33,429 nt of DNA from an uncultured Prochlorococcus sp. (GCF_902522795.1 NZ_CABYWZ010000016.1:1-33429), one strand, 5' to 3'. Counted from the first letter of the stretch, positions 8,665 to 16,895 are shown. Numbers and translations: made by a program. The notes: generated by a model not told the origin, from the sequence alone.

Positions 8665-9162
8665 TTATCTAAAGTTATTAGTTTTTAGAGGAATGTTCAA
8701 AGACTCTTCCAACTCGTTAACAAGCTTAATTGCTAATTGAAGATCATTTTTGCTCTTACTTGCAACTCTGAGAGTTTCTCCATTGATGCTGACATTAATT
8801 TTCTTTATTTGATCTCTAATATTTTTACTGATTTTTTTTGCGATTTCTTGTTTAATTCCTTGTTTTAATAAAATTGTCTGTTTTACTCTATTACCACTAA
8901 CTATTTCAATTCCACCATAGTCAAATATTTTTAAAGATAAGTTTCTTTTTATTGCTTTTTGTCTAATTATGTCATTAACAGCATGTAGGGTTAATTCGCT
9001 ATTGGTGATTATAAAAATATTTTCTTTATCTAAATCCACTGAAGTGTCTGTGCCTTTCAGATCATAACGCTGAGAAATTTCCCTTTTTACTTGATCCAAA
9101 GTATTAACCAATTCCTGTCTATCAAAATCAGAAACTACATCAAATGAAAAGCTTTCTGCCAT
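8665..9162 (-). CDS. yajQ: YajQ family nucleotide-binding protein (UPF0234)
   Basis: This 165-residue protein matches the YajQ family over its full length. Hallmarks are the N-terminal SFDVVSDFDRQELVNTLDQ, the REISQRYDLKGT block (about residues 28-39) and the C-terminal IKKINVSINGETLRVASKSKNDLQ (split here by the family's loop). YajQ has two ferredoxin-like (BolA/RRM-like) domains. Relatives in Xanthomonas bind cyclic di-GMP, and others bind tRNA or GTP. In Prochlorococcus, where cyclic di-GMP signalling is sparse, an RNA role may be more likely, but that is inference. Normal length and ATG start. Confidence 0.92.
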   Translation of the reverse strand: MAESFSFDVVSDFDRQELVNTLDQVKREISQRYDLKGTDTSVDLDKENIFIITNSELTLHAVNDIIRQKAIKRNLSLKIFDYGGIEIVSGNRVKQTILLKQGIKQEIAKKISKNIRDQIKKINVSINGETLRVASKSKNDLQLAIKLVNELEESLNIPLKTNNFR

Positions 9163-9228
9163 AGTAAATTATTAATAGCTAAATATTATTAGCATAAATC
9201 ATCTTTAAATAGGGGGGAATGGATTTAT

Positions 9229-9741
9229 TTAATCAAAAAATAACAAACTAACCACTTTCCCCATTTCTTCCGCGCATCTACAACTATTTAACAAAGTTTC
9301 ACTATCGTGAAAGGCAAAGCATATTAATTGATCGCACCTTGTAATAATTTCTTGATTACAAAGACTACTTGCAAGTGGCAAAGGTAATTCATCATTTTCA
9401 CTTTTTTCAACCAAATGCATAACCCTTTCAAGTTGATACTTTATTTCGGGTATTTGTCTATCAAGACTTTGTGGTAATAAAACAGTTAATAATGATGGAT
9501 TAATATCTAGGACAGCTCGAATAACAGCTGCATTGACTCCTTGAGAACCAGAAGTAAGGATATTATGACCTTCCTCTGCTAAAGATCTTGCTATCAACTC
9601 AATTAAGTGGATATCGACAACTGGTACGTGTCTACTGCCCAAAAAAGCAATTCTCCTTTTCCCATTATCTTGGAGTTTTGCTAGTTCTTGAGCTAAGGCA
9701 TCAACGCCTTCAGTTGCTGGTAGATCTAAAGAGCGACTCAA
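9229..9741 (-). CDS. DprA/LOG-like Rossmann-fold protein (cyanobacterial 'DNA recombination-mediator A' type)
   Basis: This 170-residue protein has a DprA/lysine-decarboxylase-like Rossmann fold. The core reads RIAFLGSRHVPVVD (about residues 29-42), then GHNILTSGSQGVNAAVIRAVL (in two parts, about residues 58-78), where the SGSQGVN segment corresponds to the nucleotide/ssDNA-binding SGgA.GiD turn of DprA. The rest of DprA (SAM and winged-helix domains) is missing, so this is the minimal domain rather than a full competence protein. It starts 25 nt after the end of the BioD/DRTGG gene on the same strand, suggesting one transcript. Fold confident; a role in recombination is not shown by the sequence. 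Confidence 0.65.
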   Translation of the reverse strand: MSRSLDLPATEGVDALAQELAKLQDNGKRRIAFLGSRHVPVVDIHLIELIARSLAEEGHNILTSGSQGVNAAVIRAVLDINPSLLTVLLPQSLDRQIPEIKYQLERVMHLVEKSENDELPLPLASSLCNQEIITRCDQLICFAFHDSETLLNSCRCAEEMGKVVSLLFFD

Positions 9742-9766
9742 AATAATAAAGTTCCTATATTTGAAA

Positions 9767-10876
9767 TTAGCATTTATCTGAAAAATTGCAGGGAAAATCT
9801 ATCTTTTCGAGAATTCTTTCAAGATTTACATGCTCTTGAACTAATTGAATAGCATAAGAAGCTTTAATTGATTCATGTATTCTGACATGACCAAAAGCTT
9901 GTTCAATAATTTCTACGGAGGAAAGAGTATCTAATTCCACCTTTAAAATTGGCACCTCCAATTCTTCCGCTCTATGAATTAATTGAGATAAAGGGTCTCC
10001 TAAACCAGTTAAAATTAGGCATTGAGTCGAAGCCTCTAGAGCAGCAAGTTGGATATCAGTTCTATCAGCACCAGTAACCACAGCCATATTTCGTCTTCTC
10101 CTGAAAAATTCCATTGCAGAATTTACCCCCATTGCACCAATACTTAATGTTTCAACAAGTAATTGATCTTTTTCAGGACAACAAATAACTTGGGCATCTA
10201 GTCTTCTTACAAGCTCACCGACTGTGACACTCCTAAGAAGTGGTGATTTAGGCATCACACCAAACACTTCAATATCCAGATCTTTAAGAGAAGGTATTAT
10301 TTCGTTTTTAACTTTTTCGACTTCTTGCGGCAAAACTCCGTTCAATACAACTCCAGCCAATTTCTCACCTAATTGTTTTTTCGCATCAAGTAATGCATCC
10401 ACACTTTTACAATCTTCCCATAAATTCACAATTAAAACTTTCGCATCTAAATCCTTAGCTAGTTGTGGGAGACTTAAACCATAGATCATGCCCTCATGAA
10501 GACTTCCGGCTGCCTCTAAAATATTCATTCCATCAAAATCATCATTGACCAATCCTTCAATCTGATCAAAACCTTTCCCTGGGAGTAAGTCTTTATTGAA
10601 GATTCTTTTTTCGGCTGAGATATTATCCAATAATCCTACTGAAGAAATTAAATTCTCCTCTTCGATATTTAATGTTGATCCAATAAACTTAACATCATCA
10701 TCTATTAATCCTTCATAAGACATTGAGGGGAGATTAGTAAGTTCAATACATGTTGCTAGAGGTTTCCCTATTCGTACTTTTTTTTTCTTCTGTAAAAGTT
10801 TTTTTGCTATCCCAAGAACCATTGCAGACTTACCACTAAATGGCTCACATGAACCAATTAATAATATATCGCTCAT
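9767..10876 (-). CDS. 'Phosphotransacetylase family' protein: BioD-like ATPase domain plus DRTGG domain
   Basis: This 369-residue protein has an N-terminal BioD/dethiobiotin-synthetase-like P-loop domain (GSCEPFSGKSAMVLGIAKKL, residues about 8-27) and a C-terminal DRTGG-type domain (about residues 215-325, including VVTGADRTDIQLAALEA). The same two modules form the N-terminal regulatory half of long bacterial phosphotransacetylases (COG0857), but the acetyl-transferase domain itself is absent. It therefore cannot be a phosphotransacetylase and more likely senses a nucleotide. The P-loop departs from the classical GKT/S pattern only mildly (SGKSA). It is first in the minus-strand run and shares a 154-bp divergent spacer with the SDR gene. 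Confidence 0.75.
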   Translation of the reverse strand: MSDILLIGSCEPFSGKSAMVLGIAKKLLQKKKKVRIGKPLATCIELTNLPSMSYEGLIDDDVKFIGSTLNIEEENLISSVGLLDNISAEKRIFNKDLLPGKGFDQIEGLVNDDFDGMNILEAAGSLHEGMIYGLSLPQLAKDLDAKVLIVNLWEDCKSVDALLDAKKQLGEKLAGVVLNGVLPQEVEKVKNEIIPSLKDLDIEVFGVMPKSPLLRSVTVGELVRRLDAQVICCPEKDQLLVETLSIGAMGVNSAMEFFRRRRNMAVVTGADRTDIQLAALEASTQCLILTGLGDPLSQLIHRAEELEVPILKVELDTLSSVEIIEQAFGHVRIHESIKASYAIQLVQEHVNLERILEKIDFPCNFSDKC

Positions 10877-11030
10877 AATTTAGTAAATTATTTGTTACTA
10901 GGTTTAAGATAATATTTTTTTCAGAACTAAACAAATATTTATTTATGAGTTTTAATCAAATAAAAAAATAAATAATTTTTTTTTGGTAAATTTATTTTAA
11001 TTCTTTGTTATCTCATAAACATTAAGCAAA

Positions 11031-11750
11031 ATGATAAATCCAACCAAAAATGAAAAAACTATAGGGATTACTGGAGCCTCAGGAGCGCTAGGGAAAGAAT
11101 TAACAAAGTTATTTCGTCAAAAAGGATATAAAGTGATTGGATTTACTCATAGTAAAACTAATTATGAAATAAATCTTGAATCTCCAAATGAATGGATTAA
11201 ATGGGAATGTGGGAAGGAGTCGTCATTAAAAAAACAATTAGAAAATATAGACATTCTAATTTTGAACCATGGTATCTATGATTTGAGTAGAGAAAACTCC
11301 AATTATGAAAACTCAATAGAGATAAATGCATTAAGCAAATTCAAATTTTTAAATTTATTTGAAGATATTGCTCTAAGCAATGATTCAATTATAAAAAAAG
11401 AGATTTGGATAAATACATCTGAAGCAGAAATATTACCCGCCTTAAATCCGTCATATGAGATTAGTAAATCCCTTATTGGTCAATTAGTTTCTTTCAAAAA
11501 AAATCTTCTGGATAAAAATACAAAGAAAAAATTAATAATAAAAAAAATAATTTTAGGGCCTTTTAAATCAGAACTAAATCCTCTCGGAATAATGAGTCCC
11601 AAATTTGTTTCTAAAAAAATTTATGATTTAGCCAATTCAAAAAATTATTTAGTAATAATTAGTCCAAACCCTTTAACCTATATACTTTTCCCACTGAAAG
11701 AATTTTTTAATTTTTTGTATTGCCAAATTATCTATAAGTACAAATCTTAA
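11031..11750 (+). CDS. Short-chain dehydrogenase/reductase (SDR), substrate unknown
   Basis: This 239-residue protein carries the SDR signs: nucleotide-binding TGASGALG (14-21), LILNHG (76-81, in place of the usual NNAG), Asn99 and the catalytic set Ser130, Tyr142 and Lys146 (YEISK). It should therefore be a working NAD(P)-dependent oxidoreductase. The C-terminus (after about residue 205) is hydrophobic and basic, ending in a possible membrane-touching helix. Some cyanobacteria have a similar SDR fused to a sterol-desaturase-like domain; here it stands alone (this comparison is from memory and needs a search). It converges on map with only 3 nt between stops. Substrate not predictable. Confidence 0.75.
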   Translation: MINPTKNEKTIGITGASGALGKELTKLFRQKGYKVIGFTHSKTNYEINLESPNEWIKWECGKESSLKKQLENIDILILNHGIYDLSRENSNYENSIEINALSKFKFLNLFEDIALSNDSIIKKEIWINTSEAEILPALNPSYEISKSLIGQLVSFKKNLLDKNTKKKLIIKKIILGPFKSELNPLGIMSPKFVSKKIYDLANSKNYLVIISPNPLTYILFPLKEFFNFLYCQIIYKYKS

Positions 11751-11753
11751 TGT

Positions 11754-12593
11754 CTAGAAATCTCGATCTGTCAATATTTCAATACCATCTTTTAAAACAA
11801 CTATTGTATGCTCCCATTGGGCCGATAGTTTTCCATCTTTTGTTATTACAGTCCATCTATCATTTAGTGTTTTGCAAAATTTAGTCCCTTCATTAACAAT
11901 AGGTTCCACCGCTAATGTCATTCCTTCACGAAGAACAACGTTGGGTAATTCTTTGGTACGAAAATTAAATACAGATGGTTCTTCATGAAGATTTCTTCCA
12001 ACTCCATGACCTGTATAGTCTTCTACTACACTAAAACCATTCTTTACAACAGTGTCTTCGATTTCCCCAGCCACATCTAGAAGTGTATTCCCTGCCTTTA
12101 TTTTCGAAAGCCCCGCATACAATGCTTTATAAGCTATATCACTAAGTTTTTGAGCCTTTGGATTGACTTCGCCTACACAAATTGATATACAACTATCTCC
12201 ATGGAAACCATCTAAATATGCCCCTGTATCAATTTTAACCAAGTCACCATTTTTAATTATTTTATTTTTACTTGGAATCCCATGGACAACCTCATTATTA
12301 ATACTAGAACAAATACTAGAAGGGAATCCATGGTAGCCCTTGAAACTTGGTACAGCTCCAAAACTTTTTATCCTCTTTTCTGCGAAATCATCTAAATCTT
12401 TTGTACTCATTCCAGGTTTAATTAAATCATTAATTTCCTTCAAAACAGTTGCTACAATCCTGCTAGATTTTTTCATCAAATTTATTTCCCGTGAAGACTT
12501 TATTTCAATTCCTCTTCTCCTCTGAATAAAAGGAACTTGGTCATTAGCTTTTGAATTATTTTTATTTAACAAAAGATCTGCAAAATGTCTCAT
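11754..12593 (-). CDS. map: Methionine aminopeptidase, type I
   Basis: This 279-residue enzyme removes the initiator methionine from new proteins. All five metal ligands of the pita-bread fold are visible: Asp122 (KIDTGA), Asp133 (HGDSC), His196 (GHGVGR), Glu230 (AVEPI) and Glu261 (WEHT). His104 in VVHGIP also matches the active site. The N-terminus has about 25 extra residues before the conserved REINLMKKS region compared with E. coli MAP, and lacks the zinc-finger SH3-binding extension of type Ib enzymes. The ATG start at 12593 is the first in frame; an internal start cannot be ruled out. Confidence 0.95.
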   Translation of the reverse strand: MRHFADLLLNKNNSKANDQVPFIQRRRGIEIKSSREINLMKKSSRIVATVLKEINDLIKPGMSTKDLDDFAEKRIKSFGAVPSFKGYHGFPSSICSSINNEVVHGIPSKNKIIKNGDLVKIDTGAYLDGFHGDSCISICVGEVNPKAQKLSDIAYKALYAGLSKIKAGNTLLDVAGEIEDTVVKNGFSVVEDYTGHGVGRNLHEEPSVFNFRTKELPNVVLREGMTLAVEPIVNEGTKFCKTLNDRWTVITKDGKLSAQWEHTIVVLKDGIEILTDRDF

Positions 12594-12688
12594 TGGAATA
12601 AATAATAGTAATAGGTAATTATCTTCAAAATAGCCTTTATGGTCTTGGCTACCTTAAATCTATCAATAACAATGGGAAAGAAACCAAA

Positions 12689-12997
12689 ATGAAAACTTTA
12701 TTTAATTCTAGGCAATTTCATAAGGCTTTGGCGCCCTGGGTTTTTCTTCCATTATTTATATCTTCAATTACTGGTCTTCTTTATAGAGTTTCAAAAGATT
12801 TACTGGGATATTCTAGAGAACAAGTTCATTGGTTAATGTCTCTTCATGAGGGCGAATGGCTCGGAGATAATGGAGAACTTATATACGTAATATTGAATTC
12901 ACTTGGAGTTTTATGGATGCTCGTAACAGGATTCCAAATGTTTTCAAAAACAATTTCATTTACCAAAAAGGTTACTAAAGGCGAGTCAAAAGGTTAA
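12689..12997 (+). CDS. PepSY-associated transmembrane domain protein, 102 aa
   Basis: This 102-residue protein resembles the membrane-helix part of PepSY proteins: an N-terminal [20 protein letters not shown] helix with a conserved His, a soluble loop (about residues 38-62, with [14 protein letters not shown]), and a second helix (about 64-85, [20 protein letters not shown]). Topology is thus two membrane helices with a short loop. The conserved histidines hint at heme or metal contact, but this is inference. It precedes rplS by 32 nt on the same strand, so it may be read together with it. Confidence 0.65.
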   Translation: MKTLFNSRQFHKALAPWVFLPLFISSITGLLYRVSKDLLGYSREQVHWLMSLHEGEWLGDNGELIYVILNSLGVLWMLVTGFQMFSKTISFTKKVTKGESKG

Positions 12998-13029
12998 GAT
13001 ATAGAACTTGTAGGACAATAAAGACCAAA

Positions 13030-13500
13030 ATGGCCAAAGAGAAACAAGAGAAGGAATTAGAAACCGGTATTAAAGCTGACGCATCAGTTGATGTAGCAGT
13101 TGAACAAAAAGAAAAAAATACGGTTTCTGAGACTACGCAAACCCTAAGCGCATCCAATGTTATTAAGGAATTTGAGAATGAACAATTAAAAAAAGAATTA
13201 CCTGATATATATGTTGGGGATACTGTTAAAGTTGGAGTAAAAATTACAGAGGGTAACAAAGAAAGAGTCCAACCTTATGAAGGCGTTGTCATAGCAAAAA
13301 GGCATGGAGGTATTAATCAGACTATTACAGTTAGAAGAATTTTTCAGGGTATAGGTGTTGAAAGAGTATTTATGCTACATAGTCCACAGGTTGCCTCTCT
13401 AAAAGTGGAACGTAGAGGTAAAGTAAGAAGAGCAAAGTTATTCTATCTGAGAGATAGAGTAGGAAAAGCTACTCGCGTAAAACAACGCTTTGATCGATAA
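13030..13500 (+). CDS. rplS: 50S ribosomal protein L19
   Basis: This 156-residue protein contains the full L19 core from about residue 45 ([20 protein letters not shown]) through [20 protein letters not shown] (about 97-116) to the C-terminal [21 protein letters not shown]19 lies at the 30S-50S interface. The first 40 or so residues are an acidic, Lys/Glu-rich, low-complexity extension not present in the E. coli protein (115 aa), which marine picocyanobacteria commonly carry. An ATG follows a 32-nt gap after the PepSY-type gene. The gene leads into tRNA-Trp 53 nt later. Confidence 0.97.
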   Translation: MAKEKQEKELETGIKADASVDVAVEQKEKNTVSETTQTLSASNVIKEFENEQLKKELPDIYVGDTVKVGVKITEGNKERVQPYEGVVIAKRHGGINQTITVRRIFQGIGVERVFMLHSPQVASLKVERRGKVRRAKLFYLRDRVGKATRVKQRFDR

Positions 13501-13538
13501 AGTTGTAAATTAATCAACTTATTGGTCACAAAGACGCT

Positions 13539-13544
13539 TATAAT
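13539..13544 (+). promoter_or_regulatory. -10 box (TATAAT) for tRNA-Trp
   Basis: A consensus TATAAT lies 9 bp upstream of the mature tRNA 5' end, so transcription could start at or just before the tRNA. No good -35 is visible at the right spacing (TTGGTC at 13522 is only 11 bp away), so the element is tentative. Confidence 0.4.
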
Positions 13545-13553
13545 CATTTAAAT

Positions 13554-13626
13554 GCGTCGTTAGTTCAGTTGGTAGAACGCAGGTCTCCAAAACCTGATGT
13601 CGGGGGTTCAAGTCCTCCACGACGCG
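13554..13626 (+). tRNA. trnW: tRNA-Trp (anticodon CCA)
   Basis: The 73-nt sequence folds as a full cloverleaf: acceptor GCGTCGT/ACGACGC, D stem GTTC/GAAC, anticodon stem CAGGT/ACCTG with loop CTCCAAA (anticodon CCA), a 5-nt variable loop, and T stem GGGGG/CCTCC with loop TTCAAGT. The discriminator base is G, as in bacterial tRNA-Trp. The 3' CCA is not encoded. It sits between rplS and the hyper-conserved protein gene. Confidence 0.97.
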
Positions 13627-13661
13627 TTTGATCAACATTATGTAAATCATTTTTTCATAAG

Positions 13662-13856
13662 ATGGAGTTAGATCTTCAACCTGGGGACGTAGTTAAAGTC
13701 CTCGAATCAGCAGCTTTAGGATGGGTTCGTGCAAGAGTTATCAGAGTTAAGTCTGGTGGGAGAGTTGTCGTACAAAGTGACCAAGGCAGAGAATTTACTG
13801 CTAGAGGCAATCAAGTTAGGTTGATAGAACCGGCTGGTTTTAGGCCTCAAAAATAA
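13662..13856 (+). CDS. Hyper-conserved picocyanobacterial protein (PSHCP), Tudor/SH3-like RNA-binding
   Basis: This 64-residue protein starts MELDLQPGDVVKVLESAALG and ends in a basic tail (EPAGFRPQK). The alternating beta pattern with GDVVKV, WVRARVIRV and GRVVVQS fits a small SH3-like barrel. From memory, it is the protein reported as essentially identical in all Prochlorococcus and marine Synechococcus, present near tRNA genes and gltX, with a Tudor-type fold that binds RNA. The gene lies 35 nt after tRNA-Trp and before tRNA-Asp, matching that context. Its coding DNA is visibly richer in G+C than its neighbours, in keeping with strong constraint at the protein level. Identity confident; function in translation is inferred. 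Confidence 0.85.
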   Translation: MELDLQPGDVVKVLESAALGWVRARVIRVKSGGRVVVQSDQGREFTARGNQVRLIEPAGFRPQK

Positions 13857-13977
13857 ATAGTTGTTTATACTAAGTCATATAAAAAACTAATTATTTCTGT
13901 AAATCCTCAAATTAATAAATTTTTTTTATTACAACCCCATAAATTAAGTATTATGATCTGATAATTTTAAGAATGAA

Positions 13978-13997
13978 GTTCTAAACAAATTTAGAAC
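13978..13997 (+). other. Hairpin upstream of tRNA-Asp
   Basis: GTTCTAAA (13978-13985) and TTTAGAAC (13990-13997) form a perfect 8-bp stem with a 4-nt loop, ending 8 nt before the mature tRNA-Asp. No T run follows, so it is unlikely to be a terminator. It may be part of the tRNA precursor leader or an operator. Confidence 0.45.
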
Positions 13998-14005
13998 ACA
14001 ACTCT

Positions 14006-14079
14006 GGGACCGTAGTTCAACTGGTTAGAGCACCGCCCTGTCACGGCGGAAGTTGCGGGTTCGAATCCCGTCGGTCCCG
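14006..14079 (+). tRNA. trnD: tRNA-Asp (anticodon GTC)
   Basis: The 74-nt sequence folds as a standard cloverleaf: acceptor GGGACCG/CGGTCCC, anticodon stem CCGCC/GGCGG with loop CTGTCAC (anticodon GTC), and T stem GCGGG/CCCGT-type closing arm with loop TTCGAAT. The discriminator base is G. CCA is not encoded. It lies 17 nt before the gltX start, so both are probably on one transcript and tRNA processing would free the gltX message. Confidence 0.97.
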
Positions 14080-14096
14080 TTCTTTCTAAAAGAAAT

Positions 14097-15527
14097 TTGG
14101 AAAAACGTTTAAGACTAGCTCCGAGTCCAACGGGTTTATTTCATATTGGGACAGCGAGAACAGCACTATTCAACTGGTTGTATGCACAAAAAATAGGTGG
14201 AAAATTTCTTATCAGAATAGAAGATACTGATTTTCTTCGATCTAAATCTGAATATACAAAAAATATTTTAGAGGGATTGAAATGGCTCGGACTTAAATGG
14301 GATGAAGAACCTATAAAGCAAAGTGACCGAATTTCGATACACAAAAATTACATCAAAAAGCTGTTGGAATGTGGAGCTGCATATAGGTGCTTTACAACTG
14401 AAGATGAAATATCTGAATTAAGAGAAAAACAAAAAAACAAAGGATTACCTCCAAAGCATGATAATAGACACAGAAGTCTTTCAAAAGAAGAAATAGAAAC
14501 ATTCATATCCCAAGGGAGGACTTCAGTAATAAGGTTTAAGATTGATGAAAAAATTGATATTAAATGGGTAGATCAGATAAGAGGCGAAATCAAATGGCAA
14601 GGGAAAGATTTGGGTGGTGATTTAGTTTTGTCAAGAAGGGCTAAGGGATATGAGATTGGTGATCCTTTGTATAATCTTGCAGTTGTAGTTGATGATAATT
14701 TCATGAATATTTCTCATGTTGTAAGGGGTGAAGACCATATCTCGAACACTGCAAAACAAATATTGATTTATAAAGCATTAAATTTTAATTTGCCAACTTT
14801 TTCGCATACACCTCTAATACTAAATAACGAAGGGAAAAAATTATCAAAAAGAGATTGCGTTACTTCAATTGACGAATTTAGAGAAATGGGATATTTACCT
14901 GAGGCCTTATCGAACTATATGGCTTTTTTAGGTTGGTCTCCAAAATCAGCCGAAAGAGAAATACTATCACTTGAAGAGATATCTAAAATTTTTGACTTAT
15001 CAGAAATAAACAAAGCTGGAGCCAAATTCAGTTGGGAAAAACTTAACTGGATTAATTCTCAATATATAAAAAATATGGAATCAATAAAATTAAATGAGAT
15101 CATAAGGAAATATTGGGAAGATAAAGGTTGGGAGCCGCCATCTCAAGAATGGGCTTATAAATTAGCAATTTTGATTAGAGACTCTATGACTCTTTTAAAA
15201 GATTCAATTGATCAATCAAAACCATTTTTCTTAATACCTACAATTCAAAAAGAAGGTCAAGATTTTCTGGAAAACAGGGATAGCAAATTATCTCTTGAAC
15301 TAATCTTAAATCATTTAATTGAGCAAAACATTAGAAAACTAAATAAAGAGAAAGCCAAAGAAATAATAAACGAAATTTCAAAAAAACATAATATTAAAAA
15401 AGGGATATTAATGAAATCATTAAGAGTAGCCTTTTTTGGATCTCTCAGTGGGCCAGATTTAATTCAAAGTTGGGAGCTTTTCTCTGAGATTAAAACTGAT
15501 AGAACTCGAATTGAAAGATGTCTTTAA
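14097..15527 (+). CDS. gltX: Glutamyl-tRNA synthetase
   Basis: This 476-residue class I synthetase charges tRNA-Glu. In cyanobacteria the product also feeds tetrapyrrole synthesis via HemA and HemL, and non-discriminating forms charge tRNA-Gln. The HIGH-type motif is HIGTA (residues 16-20) in APSPTGLFHIGTARTALFNW, and the KMSKS-type loop is KLSKR (248-252). The HVVRGEDHISNTAKQ block (about 207-221) is also typical. The length is normal. The start is a TTG only 17 nt after tRNA-Asp; it gives exactly the family N-terminus, and no ATG fits. The stop directly abuts the antiporter gene on the other strand. Confidence 0.97.
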   Translation: MEKRLRLAPSPTGLFHIGTARTALFNWLYAQKIGGKFLIRIEDTDFLRSKSEYTKNILEGLKWLGLKWDEEPIKQSDRISIHKNYIKKLLECGAAYRCFTTEDEISELREKQKNKGLPPKHDNRHRSLSKEEIETFISQGRTSVIRFKIDEKIDIKWVDQIRGEIKWQGKDLGGDLVLSRRAKGYEIGDPLYNLAVVVDDNFMNISHVVRGEDHISNTAKQILIYKALNFNLPTFSHTPLILNNEGKKLSKRDCVTSIDEFREMGYLPEALSNYMAFLGWSPKSAEREILSLEEISKIFDLSEINKAGAKFSWEKLNWINSQYIKNMESIKLNEIIRKYWEDKGWEPPSQEWAYKLAILIRDSMTLLKDSIDQSKPFFLIPTIQKEGQDFLENRDSKLSLELILNHLIEQNIRKLNKEKAKEIINEISKKHNIKKGILMKSLRVAFFGSLSGPDLIQSWELFSEIKTDRTRIERCL

Positions 15528-16733
15528 TTAATTAAAATTATTTTTTTGGCCTAATTCAAGTCTATTTGCCAAAGGTTTAGCTGAAAGTCCTTGTATTCCT
15601 ACTGTCATTAAAATAGTAAGAAAAACTAAACCTTGGAGACGGCCAGCCCCAAGGATACCAGCCTGCTCTAATCTGATAGAAAAAAGAGAAGCTACAGCTG
15701 CAGTAACAATACCTCTTGGGGCTAACCAGGCTAAAAATATTTTTTCTTTTAAGTTCAATTCTCTCCCCATTGTTGCTATCCAGATAGAGATAGGGCGCAC
15801 AATTACCATCAACATAAAAACGCAAACTACTCCTCCCCAGCCAAGCGGACTTAATTCACCCCAAGAAACGTCAGCCGCCAAAAGAGGGAAAAGAACTGTT
15901 ATTGCTAATTGAGCTAATTCACCTATTAAATTATCCAATCTTTCCTTATCTATAACTTCTCTTTTGCCTACAATAAAACCTGCCGCAACTGAAGCCGGCA
16001 AGCCTGATTCTGGTAAAAAATATTCGCAAATTCCATACACAAGGAAAATAAATCCAAGAGTAACTTGAAGCTCTATACCAAATGAGGCTTCATTTTTTAT
16101 TTTTTTTAAAATTTCTGATAGTAACCAGCCTGCACTTAATCCGATTAAAACTCCTCCCCCTAATCTTTGCATTAATGCTATAAATACATCATTAATCCCA
16201 CGAAGGTCCCCTAATGTCAGTTCTAAAAGCAATAATGCTAGTACTGCACCAATTGGTTCAAGCAACAAACCCTCAGCTTTTAAAACTTCCGAGAGTGGGG
16301 AAGCTAATTTTATTTGTTCTACTAATGGAGAGACGACTGTTGGTCCAGTAGCTAGAACTATGGCACTATATATTCCTGCGACTTGCCATGAGAGGCCAGC
16401 CAGCCAATGAGCAATAAAAATTCCAGCTGATAATGAAATAAAAAGTCTTACCAATGAAATTTTCAAAACAGTATTTCTTATATTCCCCTCAGGCAGTTTT
16501 AAATTTAATCCACCTTCAAAAAGAACCAAACAGACCAAAAGCCCAACAATAGTTTCAAGCCCTTGCCCGAGATCTAAAGGTTCAACAAGTCCTAATCCTG
16601 ATCTTCCAATGAATAATCCAGAAAGCAATAAAATAACAACACTTGGGAATCCTGTAAAAGAAGAAAATAATCGAGCGCAAGCACCTGCAAATACAGTTAT
16701 CCCCCAAAGTAATCCAAGCCTTTCAGGCGTCAT
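15528..16733 (-). CDS. CPA1-type cation/proton antiporter (NhaP-like)
   Basis: This 401-residue membrane protein has about 12-13 hydrophobic segments and the CPA1 fold. Features are LFEGGLNLKL (Glu73), ATGPTVVSPLV (about 128-138), EGLLLEPIGAVLA (about 154-166) and LAWLAPRGIVTAAVASLFS (about 336-354). Most NhaP-type antiporters carry Asp in the TDP motif and an Asn-Asp pair next; here these positions read T-G-P and Leu158-Glu159. The acidic site is thus partly kept but altered, so ion selectivity may differ. No TrkA-type cytoplasmic regulatory domain follows. It is convergent with gltX with no gap. Na+/H+ exchange is the default inference. Confidence 0.85.
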   Translation of the reverse strand: MTPERLGLLWGITVFAGACARLFSSFTGFPSVVILLLSGLFIGRSGLGLVEPLDLGQGLETIVGLLVCLVLFEGGLNLKLPEGNIRNTVLKISLVRLFISLSAGIFIAHWLAGLSWQVAGIYSAIVLATGPTVVSPLVEQIKLASPLSEVLKAEGLLLEPIGAVLALLLLELTLGDLRGINDVFIALMQRLGGGVLIGLSAGWLLSEILKKIKNEASFGIELQVTLGFIFLVYGICEYFLPESGLPASVAAGFIVGKREVIDKERLDNLIGELAQLAITVLFPLLAADVSWGELSPLGWGGVVCVFMLMVIVRPISIWIATMGRELNLKEKIFLAWLAPRGIVTAAVASLFSIRLEQAGILGAGRLQGLVFLTILMTVGIQGLSAKPLANRLELGQKNNFN

Positions 16734-16895
16734 ACAAAATTATAAATAATAAAAATATTCATCATTTTGATTAAATCAATAATCTTATCTCTAGTCCAAT
16801 AATTACAATACTTTTTAATTTAATTCATCAGCTGAACAAGAGTAATTTTAAAAATTCTTTCAAAACTACTTTTAAGAAAATTAATTTTATCTATA

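Noticed and set aside
12975..13259. 94-aa open frame on the minus strand
   Set aside because: It lies inside rplS, has no RBS or family pattern and is the mirror frame of a strongly conserved ribosomal protein.
15523..15547. Palindrome TTTAATTAATTAAA plus a T run after gltX
   Set aside because: The stem has no G/C pairs and is weak; it could be a terminator but the evidence is too thin to list.
16767..16779. Short palindrome TTGATT-A-AATCAA in the 162-bp gap beyond hli
   Set aside because: The arms are low in G+C, no promoter feature is adjacent and no strong reason separates it from chance.
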